From: an uncultured Bacteroidota bacterium
GTDB lineage: Bacteria > Bacteroidota > Bacteroidia > Flavobacteriales > Flavobacteriaceae
Direction of reading: 5' to 3'
DNA: 64,000 bases
Assembly (NCBI GenBank): GCA_913062555.1
Contig: CAJXVU010000001.1
Location: forward strand, 62,001-126,000
Shown: positions 1 through 10,061 of the stretch, one piece after another
Layout: each line of letters opens with the position of its first letter
Numbering within the stretch: the stretch's first letter is position 1
Notes under the pieces: generated by a model
The model's database searches: none
Seen by the model: the letters and a program-made list of their open reading frames with translations, nothing else
What the model was told of the DNA's origin: nothing
Program-made: the position numbers and the translations under genes

Positions 1-2459
1 CTAACTTTTACTAAGTTTTCACCATGACCTGACACCTTAAATACATCTTCATCATCAAGTCCATAGATCCATATTTCCTTCGTCTCTGAAGCGGTGTAAT
101 TCCTTTGATGAAAAAGTTCTCCTTTTTCACCATTTTTGATTCTATAAGCATATACTTTAGTAATTCCCCCTTGTCGTTCTATATCAAACCAATCATCTTT
201 ATCTGTTCCTTTAATAATGGCATATTTGTTAATTTGCTCAAAATAAGTATTAGATATTTTTTGAAGATTAGCACGTCTCCCTATTAATTTTCGCTTTAAG
301 TCCTGAATGGTCTCATCATTGACTTCCTCAGGAAAAAAAGTAAAAGCCTCATCGATAGTTGCATTAGTTAAATTATTAACAATATGCTCAACTTGTGTAT
401 CCCAAACCTTTTTGTCTGATCTATTAATTAGAGCCATATCTAATGGATATGGCTCTAAATTGAACCATTTTGGACTGTTCAGTTCTTCGTCATAAGATTG
501 CATTAAACGTAATGTTGGAATCACTTTGGTAGCAAAACCCAGAAGTGATCCATCGGCCATTATAGAAAATGCCTGATCACGATCTCGCGGTACTGGTCTA
601 TAGATTGTTTTATTACCCTGTTTAAACTTTGCCCAGCGCCATTGATCTTCATGTCTATCCCAATCACCAATGAGCATATCAAACAAACGCGCTCGAATAT
701 AAGCACTCTCATCAACGCTATTATCTTCGTCCTTACGAAGTTCATATAATAAATCATGAGTACTAATTAATTCATCTGAGAACCCAAAACCAGCATTATT
801 ATCATGACCATCACCGGCACGTTCTTCAATCATATAAAGCTCGTCTCCAAATTCAGAATTAAAAGCCCCCAATGCTTTTTGCTTTGGAATATAATATAAC
901 ACCGGATGTGTATGATAAACGCCAATAGCTTCAGATAAGGTTGCTATGGTGAAAGGTGCATAAGGGTGAGATCCTGTAAACACATCTAGCAATAAACCCT
1001 CAGTATAAGTGTCATTAAATTGTCCTTTTATATATTGATCTTTAAAGGCAACAGCTTGTAAATATTGAACTGCATTTTTACGTAATGCACGCATGACATA
1101 TTCTCTCCCCTTCTCGTCTTCTAACCGTAATGACTTTGATTGATGACCACCACCTTTCCTAACCGGTTTTAACCCCCCGAACAAAGTATCCAGATCGACT
1201 GTTGGTACCTTAACATTTGTACTAAAATATTTCCGATACCGTTCTCCCCACATTTTTTTAAAGAATCTCCCCTTTTCCGTTTCTGCAGTAGTATAAATGG
1301 ATGCCGTTTTTTCACCAGGAATACTAGAGGGGAAAATCACCTTTTTTTCAACCATATCTGCTGGAAGCACCTCGGTTTTAAATATTACTGAATTTGATTC
1401 AGCTTCATAAAAACGAACATATGAAGAGCCATCTTCGAATACATCTAGCCGGGCATAACCTTGGGCACCATATGAAAATTGTCCGCCACCAATATTTCGA
1501 GTTGGACTTGTTTTAGAACCAGAACCACTAATGATTTGTGGTAAATTATCTTCAACTATATATTGTAAATTATGATCGTGGCCAGATACAAAAACCACTT
1601 TTTCATTATCTTGGGACAAGGTTACTAATCGCTTTTGAAATACTCTATATTTTTTATTTTGATCATCAACTGTAACCACTCCTCCGGCTTTTCTAATCAC
1701 ATTTTTTAATGTTCCCAAAACAGGAATTGGCGACATATGACTTGCAAAAGAATATTGTCCACCATGAGATCCATTAGTAAACATAGGATGATGTAATGCA
1801 ACAATGGTAGTCTTTCCTCTTGACTTTTTAATCAAACTTTCATATTCGTCAAAAAATAAAGCTCTAGTTTTAATTTCACAATCATCATTTATTGTAGGAT
1901 GGTCATCCCAATTCTCCATATACCATTGTGAATCGATAACAATTAAAACAATATCATCGCTTATATTAATTTTTTTTATTGGGCAGCCATTTTCAGGTAA
2001 AAAGGTGTTTTTTCCCAGCACCTTTTCAATATATTTTTCCTGACGTTCAAGACCATTTAGACCACCAGCATACCAATCATGGTTTCCAGGGACAAAAATA
2101 GCGTCACCTTTAAATTCTTTTACCGCATCTGTCTGTACATTTAATTGATGTTCGGCAAAAGCTCTTTGTTCATGCCCTTTTTTAGGTAACCCTGCAGGAT
2201 AAATATTATCTCCCAAAAACAAAGCAGTACTTTGCTTAGTTGCTCGGGTCAATTCCTCTTTAAAATCCTTTAAAGCATCTGTTTGAGTTCCTATTGGTGA
2301 ATTCCCTCCATCACCAATTAAATAAAAGGAATGCGCAATTTGCTTATCATTTGGAAAGGTTTTACTATTGCGTTCGTCTTTATATTGTGGCTTGTATGTG
2401 GCACAGGCATTTATTATTAAAAAAGCAAAAATTAGAAGGATTGCTTGTGTAATTTTCAT
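1..2459 (-). CDS. Metallophosphoesterase (calcineurin-like), multidomain, truncated by the window start
   Basis: Manual reverse translation from ATG at 2459. Contains GDNIYPAGLPKKGHEQ, GNHDWYAGG, HHPMFTNGSHGGQ and SGHDHNLQY metallophosphoesterase motifs, then GDWDRHEDQW and PVPRDRDQAF. The sampled frame reads open toward position 1. Not in the ORF track because it lacks a stop in the window. Confidence 0.88.
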   Translation of the reverse strand, partial: MKITQAILLIFAFLIINACATYKPQYKDERNSKTFPNDKQIAHSFYLIGDGGNSPIGTQTDALKDFKEELTRATKQSTALFLGDNIYPAGLPKKGHEQRAFAEHQLNVQTDAVKEFKGDAIFVPGNHDWYAGGLNGLERQEKYIEKVLGKNTFLPENGCPIKKINISDDIVLIVIDSQWYMENWDDHPTINDDCEIKTRALFFDEYESLIKKSRGKTTIVALHHPMFTNGSHGGQYSFASHMSPIPVLGTLKNVIRKAGGVVTVDDQNKKYRVFQKRLVTLSQDNEKVVFVSGHDHNLQYIVEDNLPQIISGSGSKTSPTRNIGGGQFSYGAQGYARLDVFEDGSSYVRFYEAESNSVIFKTEVLPADMVEKKVIFPSSIPGEKTASIYTTAETEKGRFFKKMWGERYRKYFSTNVKVPTVDLDTLFGGLKPVRKGGGHQSKSLRLEDEKGREYVMRALRKNAVQYLQAVAFKDQYIKGQFNDTYTEGLLLDVFTGSHPYAPFTIATLSEAIGVYHTHPVLYYIPKQKALGAFNSEFGDELYMIEERAGDGHDNNAGFGFSDELISTHDLLYELRKDEDNSVDESAYIRARLFDMLIGDWDRHEDQWRWAKFKQGNKTIYRPVPRDRDQAFSIMADGSLLGFATKVIPTLRLMQSYDEELNSPKWFNLEPYPLDMALINRSDKKVWDTQVEHIVNNLTNATIDEAFTFFPEEVNDETIQDLKRKLIGRRANLQKISNTYFEQINKYAIIKGTDKDDWFDIERQGGITKVYAYRIKNGEKGELFHQRNYTASETKEIWIYGLDDEDVFKVSGHGENLVKV

Positions 2460-2509
2460 ACGATACAGATTAATTAACTAATTTAGTAAAAATAATTCTT
2501 TTAAATTAA

Positions 2510-3718
2510 ATGGAAAACCTAATTATTGAAGTCGAAAAACATGTGTCTTCTGAGCTAAGAACAAAACTTCCTCATACTTTTATATACCATAATTTAGGGC
2601 ATACACAGCGCGTAGTTAAAAGTGTTATTGAATTAATTGAGGGTGAAAAAATAAGTGGAGATGACGCTGAAAACCTAATTCTTGCAGCTTGGTTTCATGA
2701 TATAGGATACACCGTTGGATGTGAAAATCACGAAGAAAAAAGTGTTGCAAAAGCAAAAATATTTTTAGCTCAAAACGATGTGTCTAAAAATAGAGTTGAA
2801 GAAATTTCAAGCTTGATTTTGTCAACCCAAATGAGTCATGAACCACAAAATCATTTGGAAAAAATCATAACTGATGCTGACAGCTCTCATTTTGGTCAAA
2901 AAGGATATATGGAAATATGTGCTCTTTTAAGAGAAGAATGGGAACAATTAGACTATAAAAATTTTACAGATACTGAATGGACCAAAGAGAATATTACCTT
3001 CTTCACAAAATACCATCGATTTCATACAGATTACGCCTTAGACAATTGGCAGCAGACTAAAGACAAAAACTTAGCAAGTCTATTTAAAATGCTTAAAAAA
3101 CAAAAGCAAGAAGAAAAGAAAGCCAAGAAAAAAGAAGAGGAATTTGCCTTTAAAAAAGACAAGGCCAAGCTTCCAGAGCGCGGTATAGAAACCATGTTTC
3201 GGGTCACTCTAAAAAACCATATAACTTTAAGTAATATTGCCGATACGAAGGCAAATATATTACTCTCTGTGAATGCAATAATTGTCTCATTAGTACTCTC
3301 AAATTTAGTGTCAAAATTAGATAATCCTACTAATGATTATTTAATTTGGCCAACCGTAATTTTTGTGGTATTTACTGTAATTTCAATTATATTATCCATT
3401 CTAGCAACACGACCAAATGTTACTAGTGGTAAATTTTCAAAGGAAGATGTTGCCAATAAAAAGGTGAACTTATTATTTTTTGGAAATTTCCACCAAATGA
3501 GTTTGCCAGATTTTGAATGGGCCATGGGAGAAATGATGAAAGACAGAGATTATCTTTATTCTTCAATGAAAAAAGACCTCTACTTTTTAGGTAAAGTATT
3601 GGATAAAAAATATAAAATATTACGATTAACATATGCCGTGTTTATGGTCGGCATTATTGTCTCTGTTATATCTTTTGCTGTTGCGTTTCAAAGTTCAGGT
3701 ATTGCCATAAGACCTTAA
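2510..3718 (+). CDS. HD-domain phosphohydrolase fused to a C-terminal PycTM/DUF5706-like membrane module
   Basis: N-terminal H..HN..H and AWFHDIGY HD motifs; charged linker (KKQKQEEKKAKKKEEE); C-terminal FRVTLKNHITLSNIADTKANILLSVNAIIVSLVLSNL with hydrophobic helices, resembling the Pycsar effector TM family. Confidence 0.85.
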   Translation: MENLIIEVEKHVSSELRTKLPHTFIYHNLGHTQRVVKSVIELIEGEKISGDDAENLILAAWFHDIGYTVGCENHEEKSVAKAKIFLAQNDVSKNRVEEISSLILSTQMSHEPQNHLEKIITDADSSHFGQKGYMEICALLREEWEQLDYKNFTDTEWTKENITFFTKYHRFHTDYALDNWQQTKDKNLASLFKMLKKQKQEEKKAKKKEEEFAFKKDKAKLPERGIETMFRVTLKNHITLSNIADTKANILLSVNAIIVSLVLSNLVSKLDNPTNDYLIWPTVIFVVFTVISIILSILATRPNVTSGKFSKEDVANKKVNLLFFGNFHQMSLPDFEWAMGEMMKDRDYLYSSMKKDLYFLGKVLDKKYKILRLTYAVFMVGIIVSVISFAVAFQSSGIAIRP

Positions 3719-3729
3719 ATTGTACACTA

Positions 3730-4293
3730 TTGATTGAAGATAAAATTTTTGAAAAACTAAATTATTCTGAACATAATTTAGCAATAGAAGAGTACGACAA
3801 TTGTACTTTTAAGACTTGTAATTTTTCTAATTCAGATATTTCCAATATTACATTTAGGACCTGTGAATTCATCGATTGTGAATTAAGCAATGTTAAGATG
3901 AAACATACGGTACTCAGTGATATTCAGTTTGTAAACTGTAAATTACTCGGGCTACATTTTAATGATTGTAATGATTTATTTATGGCTCTGGGATTTAAAA
4001 ATTGCAGGCTAGAACTTGCTTCTTTTTATCAACTGAAACTTAAACAGACACCGTTTGTTGACTGCACTTTAAACAATGTTGATTTTACAGAGACTAATTT
4101 AACACGATCAACCTTTCATAACTGCGATTTAAAACGGAGTGTTTTTGACCGGAGTATTTTGGAATATGTCAATTTTGAATCGGCTTTTAATTTCTCTATC
4201 GACCCTGAAGTTAATCGCATAAAAAACGCTAAATTTTCCAAAGAAAATATTAGCGGTTTATTAGGTAAATACAAGATAAAAATTAAGAGTTAA
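3730..4293 (+). CDS. Pentapeptide-repeat protein (Qnr/McbG-like)
   Basis: Repeating A(D/N)LXX-like pattern (CTFKTCNFSNSDISNITFRTCEFIDCEL...). TTG start 11 nt after the HD-PycTM stop. Confidence 0.85.
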   Translation: MIEDKIFEKLNYSEHNLAIEEYDNCTFKTCNFSNSDISNITFRTCEFIDCELSNVKMKHTVLSDIQFVNCKLLGLHFNDCNDLFMALGFKNCRLELASFYQLKLKQTPFVDCTLNNVDFTETNLTRSTFHNCDLKRSVFDRSILEYVNFESAFNFSIDPEVNRIKNAKFSKENISGLLGKYKIKIKS

Positions 4294-6668
4294 GCCTTAA
4301 TTTCTTTCATTAAATCATCGTAAGTATAAAATTCTTTACCATCTTTATCTGTATGATACAGCACACTAACTCTTATGGCCTTTAAGCCTGTTACTGCCTG
4401 TAAGTCCTGAAGTTCAACAATTTCTACATCGGTATCCAAATAGTGCTTAGATTGTAAAAATTTGATATATCGTAAATATTCAACTTCATCTTGTTTTTGA
4501 GAATATACAATACATATTTTACCTTTCTCAGTAATACGTGTATTTGTCCCTTTGATATAAGCTTTATCCACACGTTTTTTTACAATTTCGTATCTCGCAT
4601 TATAGGTGCCATCAACATCAAATCGTTTTTCATCCATTCTGAAACTAATAGATAATGGGCTGTTAAATACCAATATCATTGAAGCCACATCCAACTGAAT
4701 TGGAAATTCATGCTGCATTTGATAATAAGTGTTCTCCATCTCGCACATCACCTGTAATTGCCATAGTCTTAAATTGTATAAGTAGATGGAATTAAAACTA
4801 TCTTCCTGAGTTATAGATTCTCCTATATACATATTATGCTCTACACCATCGGTTTTAAAACGTTCAAAATAATGCGGATACATCTTTTGAGCATCTACTT
4901 GTTTCTCATCCAATAATGCCGCCATTTTTTTGTTGATTAAAGTAATGGTGTTATCATAATTTTTTCGATGCAAATACAAGGCACTTAAATCGGTATCTAA
5001 ACTTTCAAAATACAATTCCAATGCTTCTTTTACATCCTCAATATTTGAAAAATGACTAAACAGTGGTGTAATTTCATTTTTGAAAAAGTAAGAAATTTGC
5101 TGTTCGCTATCTACTTGAAATTGGGTATTCAAATCTGTTAAATAAGCCTTAATTTGAAAATTAATTTGCTCATAAATTGGTAACGGATGAATTTCATATA
5201 CCTTATCAACTACATTTTTAGCCAAAGTTAGTTGTAATGTTAAATCTTTTTGAGTTGCATTGTTCCTAGCAACTGAAGATCCTTTAATATCAATTTGCCC
5301 AAAGAGAGGGTACACATTTTCAAAAGAAATTTCGTTAAACGACACTTGATTTCCTTTCATTTGTTCTTTGAGATAGCGCTTAGCTTCTTTTTCAAACTTC
5401 CAATATACACTTGGCTCAATGGAGGTGCATTTTTGCTGAATAATTGCTTCTATAAAGTTTTCATCTTCGCGTTTATATCGCATCACAGCTGAAACTATAT
5501 ATGGCATAACATCCACTAATTTATTGGCATTTATACTATTGAGTATTTTTGGTTTATCGGAAACCAATTCTAATACCCCGTACAGTTCACCATTATTTTC
5601 AATTGGAGCAAGGATAGCACTCTTTATCCCTTGTTCTTTAAGCGCTTTATATTGTGGTGCTCTCCCTTTTGATAATTCATAAAATTTATCGACATCAGAT
5701 ACCGAATAAAACTCAATATCTTTTAACAAAGTCTTATATGATCCCTTACATAAAACGGAGTTACAAGAAGCTATTTCCATCTTATTCAATAAGTAGCTAT
5801 CCATTCCATCTCCATAGACTTTTTCAAAAGAGTCCTCATGACTATCATAAATTGAAAATCCCACTTTAAGGTCTTTAATATTAAAGAGTGATCTAAATAT
5901 TTCATGAAAATCATCCATAAACCCTTCATCCTTTTCACATTCATCAGCGATAAGACTTGATTTAATATTAGAAATGGATTGATCGTCAGTAACATCAAAC
6001 ATATTAGATATTACAAAGCCTTTAAAAATATAACTGTTAGGTGGGAATTTTTTCTTCCAAAGCTCCAAATCTCCAAAGTTATCTAATAGTTCAAAATAAT
6101 CTTCCTCAGTTATTTTTACAGCTTTATTTGTAGCTGTTATCTCGGTAAAATCTGCATTATATAATATTTTATAATAACGCATCACACCTTTCGCATCAGG
6201 GATTTCGTAAAAAAATGGTCTTTTAAAATCTAAGTTAAACCCATAGTAGAAATTCAAGATAATAGTACATGCTATAATATACCTATGATCCTCAGGCATA
6301 TTTTTAATGGTCAGTTGAAAGTTATCACCAGCCGTTTTTATGATACTTTTAAAACGAGTAGAAGAATTAAAAATAATATTTTCAAAAGGCACAGAAGCCG
6401 CTTTTATTTCATTCTTCGTTAATATTTCACTGAACGCATCCTCTAAAATTATACTAATTTCCTTTTTGTATTTTTCCAGTAACGCATAATCAGTAAATCC
6501 ATCTCTCAACTCAGGATACGGTTTTTGAGCGTCTAAAACACGTTGGGCCTTGGCAGCTAAGAATTCATCCTCATTATTAGCCATCGCTTCATACTGTTCA
6601 ATAAGTGTATTAAAACTTATTTTAAGCAACATAGGAGATTCAAACTGGTTATTTACTTTCATTTTCAA
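4290..6668 (-). CDS. Large cytosolic GAF-domain-like protein, 792 aa
   Basis: Long ORF; central segment (GIKSAILAPIENNGELYGVLELVSDKP) is GAF-like. Confidence 0.7.
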   Translation of the reverse strand: MKMKVNNQFESPMLLKISFNTLIEQYEAMANNEDEFLAAKAQRVLDAQKPYPELRDGFTDYALLEKYKKEISIILEDAFSEILTKNEIKAASVPFENIIFNSSTRFKSIIKTAGDNFQLTIKNMPEDHRYIIACTIILNFYYGFNLDFKRPFFYEIPDAKGVMRYYKILYNADFTEITATNKAVKITEEDYFELLDNFGDLELWKKKFPPNSYIFKGFVISNMFDVTDDQSISNIKSSLIADECEKDEGFMDDFHEIFRSLFNIKDLKVGFSIYDSHEDSFEKVYGDGMDSYLLNKMEIASCNSVLCKGSYKTLLKDIEFYSVSDVDKFYELSKGRAPQYKALKEQGIKSAILAPIENNGELYGVLELVSDKPKILNSINANKLVDVMPYIVSAVMRYKREDENFIEAIIQQKCTSIEPSVYWKFEKEAKRYLKEQMKGNQVSFNEISFENVYPLFGQIDIKGSSVARNNATQKDLTLQLTLAKNVVDKVYEIHPLPIYEQINFQIKAYLTDLNTQFQVDSEQQISYFFKNEITPLFSHFSNIEDVKEALELYFESLDTDLSALYLHRKNYDNTITLINKKMAALLDEKQVDAQKMYPHYFERFKTDGVEHNMYIGESITQEDSFNSIYLYNLRLWQLQVMCEMENTYYQMQHEFPIQLDVASMILVFNSPLSISFRMDEKRFDVDGTYNARYEIVKKRVDKAYIKGTNTRITEKGKICIVYSQKQDEVEYLRYIKFLQSKHYLDTDVEIVELQDLQAVTGLKAIRVSVLYHTDKDGKEFYTYDDLMKEIKA

Positions 6669-6946
6669 TTTTAATTAGTCTACAAATTTACTAATAATTC
6701 TTATTAGTCGTATACTTCTAGGTTTGATAACATATAAGACAAGTTAAAAAACGCTCTGTTAAGAACCAAAAATCATCAAATTAAAGTCAAAAAAAACAAT
6801 CGTATTTAATCCATATATTTTCCCAAGAAATATGCCTTCTAAACACTCATCTCCTATTATGCGATTCGTTATTTTTTAACACGATTTTCATAATTCTAAT
6901 AATAATTACATACTTTAGTAGCTAACTAACTTTAAAATTAACAATT

Positions 6947-7360
6947 ATGTTTACAAAATCAAATTTAATTTCAACACTAGTAGGGGCTATTTGGGCTTAT
7001 TTTGGTGGTAACTTATTATGGGATACGCTTGGATCTTCACTTTTTGAAGGATATAAAGAAGCTACTCCTGATCAACTTCATTTAATTCTTGCCTGTGTAT
7101 TCACAGCATTTGCTTTTTCTACAATCTATTCTAAACTTGCAGGAGGTGGACATAGTATGTCTCATGGTGCACAGTTTGGACTATGGGCAGGAATATTTAT
7201 TGGATTTGGAGAACGCTGGTTCGATTTTGCCTTTAGCGACGCTCCTATATTGATGGATGCCATCCTTAACGGTGTCATGAACATTGTGTTTTTTGCAATC
7301 ATGGGTGTTTTAGTAAGCATGGTTTACGAAAAAACATCAGGTTCATCATCAGGTAACTAA
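6947..7360 (+). CDS. Small hydrophobic membrane protein, 137 aa
   Basis: Complete ORF with several hydrophobic helices, followed by a strong hairpin. Confidence 0.65.
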   Translation: MFTKSNLISTLVGAIWAYFGGNLLWDTLGSSLFEGYKEATPDQLHLILACVFTAFAFSTIYSKLAGGGHSMSHGAQFGLWAGIFIGFGERWFDFAFSDAPILMDAILNGVMNIVFFAIMGVLVSMVYEKTSGSSSGN

Positions 7361-7378
7361 TAAATAAAGACTTTATTA

Positions 7379-7414
7379 AAAAAGCTTCTCAATATTAATA
7401 TTGAGAAGCTTTTT
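7379..7414. terminator. Bidirectional intrinsic terminator
   Basis: Perfect 36-nt palindrome AAAAAGCTTCTCAATATT/AATATTGAGAAGCTTTTT between convergent genes ending at 7360 and 7418. Confidence 0.9.
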
Positions 7415-7417
7415 CAA

Positions 7418-8851
7418 TTAATTCACTAAAATCTTGTAGGCCCATGGCTCTAAAGTAAGTGCCACATCTTTAAAATCTATTTTTGTATTTGACATATAAT
7501 CCAAATAAGTGCCTTCCAGAGTCGTTTTAATAGTTTGTGCTTCATCGGATAGATTCGCCACAAAAGTTACATGATTTCCGTTTTTACTTCTAGTAAACAT
7601 TAAAACATTGGTATTATCATCTAAAATTCTATGATAAGATGCTGGTTGCTTACCTCCATGTAACGCTGGATTCGTATTTTTTAAGGCTCCGAGTTTTTTC
7701 AACACCTCATAATATTCACCTTTCGCTTTTGGAATTTCATCTTTCTCAAAAAACTTAAGTCTAAAATCTAAATCGTATTCTTGGCCACTATAAATTAACG
7801 GCATTCCCGGCATGACATATGTCAAGGCTGTAAATATTTCTTTATTCACTGGCATACGTTCTTTCAATGTACCACCCCATGAGTTCTCATCATGATTAGT
7901 CACAAAATTCATATTAATACCATTCACATCAATCACCTCTTTGCTTTTAACCATATAGTCGTCAAATGCTTTAATTTCTTTGTGCCCTTTCGCAATATCA
8001 TTGAAAATATGGTGTACTTCCCATCCATAATGCATATCAAAACCATTTTGTAATAAATCAACCTGTTGTGCTTCGGCCAACATAAATAATGGTTTTATTG
8101 TTTTCAATTCATTAACTGCTGTATTGAAGAAATCTACAGGCACTTTATGTGCCACGTCCATTCTAAAACCATCAATATTGTGATTTTCTACCCAATACTT
8201 CAAATCGGAAATCATCTCATTACGCATGTCTTGTTTGTCATAATTTAAATCGGCAGTATCTGTCCAGCCCCAAGACTCTCCTGTATCAGGATTAATAGGA
8301 TCAATTATTTCTCCTTTCTCATTTTGAGTGTACCAGTTGGGGTGTGCAGTAATCCACGGATGATCCCAACCTGTATGGTTAGGCACCCAGTCAATAATAA
8401 CAAAAATTCCATTTTCATGTGCAGTATCAACCAAACTTTGAAAATCATCCTTTGATCCAAACTCTGGATTTATTGCTTTATAATCTGAAACTGAATAATA
8501 ACTTCCCAAGTATTTTTTACGTTCTTCTTCATCTTCAATCTCGGAGGTAAACAGATCCCCTCTAGCTTTTCTTTTTATTTCAGAAATTGGATTGATAGGC
8601 ATCACCCAAATAATCTTCACTCCTAAATCTTTAAGCTGCGGAATATCCCTTGTAAATGCTTCAAAAGTTCCTTCAGGTGAATACTGACGAATATTTGCTT
8701 CGTACATTACCGCACTCTCCATCATCTCAGAACTTACTTTTATTTCTTTTACAGCTTCAACGACCGCAATATTTTGTTTCTTTTCGGTCTTACATGACAC
8801 AAAAACTATTGCTGTTAGCAACACTAATGTTAGCTTTTTCATTTTTGACAA
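7418..8851 (-). CDS. GH13 alpha-amylase family lipoprotein
   Basis: Lipobox (AIVFVSCKTE); GH13 motifs DWVPNHTGWDHPW, DGFRMDVAHK, MLAEAQQ, FVTNHDENSW. Confidence 0.92.
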   Translation of the reverse strand: MSKMKKLTLVLLTAIVFVSCKTEKKQNIAVVEAVKEIKVSSEMMESAVMYEANIRQYSPEGTFEAFTRDIPQLKDLGVKIIWVMPINPISEIKRKARGDLFTSEIEDEEERKKYLGSYYSVSDYKAINPEFGSKDDFQSLVDTAHENGIFVIIDWVPNHTGWDHPWITAHPNWYTQNEKGEIIDPINPDTGESWGWTDTADLNYDKQDMRNEMISDLKYWVENHNIDGFRMDVAHKVPVDFFNTAVNELKTIKPLFMLAEAQQVDLLQNGFDMHYGWEVHHIFNDIAKGHKEIKAFDDYMVKSKEVIDVNGINMNFVTNHDENSWGGTLKERMPVNKEIFTALTYVMPGMPLIYSGQEYDLDFRLKFFEKDEIPKAKGEYYEVLKKLGALKNTNPALHGGKQPASYHRILDDNTNVLMFTRSKNGNHVTFVANLSDEAQTIKTTLEGTYLDYMSNTKIDFKDVALTLEPWAYKILVN

Positions 8852-8904
8852 TTTTTTATTTAATTAAAATTTCTCTTCTATTAGGTATTGGTTATTTAAA
8901 CCCT

Positions 8905-10035
8905 CTATTTGCGAAACAACCAAAGGATTGCCTCTTCAAATTCAGATCTCCAAAATTGCTCATTATGACCAGCATCTTCTACAATTTTTTTAGATATATT
9001 ATTTTCATTAAAACCATTTGACTTCATAATTCTGGTCATTTTATTCACATTAGAAACCATATTAGCCCCTTCCTTAGTCCCTACCAAAAAATACATTTTT
9101 AGGTCATTTATTCCATGCTGCTCAGTCGCAAATTCAAAACTCCGTTTAGAATACCAAAATGAAGGTGAAAACACGCCAACTTTACTAAATACCTGTGAAT
9201 ATTTAAGCCCTACATAAAATGAAATCAACCCTCCCATTGAACTCCCCATAATTGCAGAATTCTTGCGGTTTGATAATGTTCGGTATGTTTTATCAATTTG
9301 TGGTTTTAATGTATTTACAATAAACTCAGCATAGGCACTTCCTTCTGGATTTCCATATTTTAAATTTTCCCAAGGTGAATATTCATTCAATCGTTTTTCT
9401 CCATCATTATCAATAGCCACTACAATTAATTTAAACCCTTTTTCATTATAAAGTTTATTCAAAGCTTCGTCTACTCCCCATTCACCAGCATATGACGTTA
9501 AAGCATCAAAAACATTCTGCCCATCATGCATATACAATACGGGGTAAGACTCTGTAGTATTTTCATAATCTGGTGGAAGATAAATCCAAATTCTTCGCGC
9601 CCTATTCAACTGTGGAATAATAAGTTTGTTATATAAAACAGAAACATTGTTTTCGGCAGTTGAGACTTTAGTTTCTTTACTTGACCAGCCTAAAACATCA
9701 ATACGTATGGTATCATTGCGTTTGCCAAAATCATAAGTTCTATTTTCAATAGGACTTCCATCCAAATTTGCTTCAACAGTATCCCATGACCCTCGAGTAA
9801 ACTTATAGTTTATTGTCTGGTGTTGATTGGGAAGGGTTATTATGTAATCATCATTTTTTTTAATTAATTTAAATTTTTCCTGACCACCAGTCCATCCTTC
9901 AAAATCTCCGGAAATATAAATAGATTGATTTTCATCCAGAATTTCAGGAACTTTATTCAACAGAAGAGTAACCTGACCAACTGCAGTTAATACAAATAAA
10001 AAACACCCAATAAACGAACCAATTTTCAACATCAT
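8905..10035 (-). CDS. Alpha/beta-hydrolase-fold esterase (esterase D/CE1-like) with N-terminal starch-binding-like domain
   Basis: GSSMGGLIS nucleophile elbow, YLPPDYENTTESYPVLYMHDGQN motif; N-terminal ISGDFEGWTGGQEKF resembles CBM20/48 folds. Confidence 0.85.
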   Translation of the reverse strand: MMLKIGSFIGCFLFVLTAVGQVTLLLNKVPEILDENQSIYISGDFEGWTGGQEKFKLIKKNDDYIITLPNQHQTINYKFTRGSWDTVEANLDGSPIENRTYDFGKRNDTIRIDVLGWSSKETKVSTAENNVSVLYNKLIIPQLNRARRIWIYLPPDYENTTESYPVLYMHDGQNVFDALTSYAGEWGVDEALNKLYNEKGFKLIVVAIDNDGEKRLNEYSPWENLKYGNPEGSAYAEFIVNTLKPQIDKTYRTLSNRKNSAIMGSSMGGLISFYVGLKYSQVFSKVGVFSPSFWYSKRSFEFATEQHGINDLKMYFLVGTKEGANMVSNVNKMTRIMKSNGFNENNISKKIVEDAGHNEQFWRSEFEEAILWLFRK

Positions 10036-10061
10036 TAATTAATTAACATGAACCTTTTGTT

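Noticed and set aside
105-2043. Plus-strand ORFs at 105-287, 307-495 and 1804-2043
   Set aside because: They are antisense to the clear metallophosphoesterase reading frame and have no recognisable domains.
2510-4293. A complete Pycsar defence system
   Set aside because: No pyrimidine/nucleotide cyclase is present in the neighbouring genes, so only the effector-like module can be supported.
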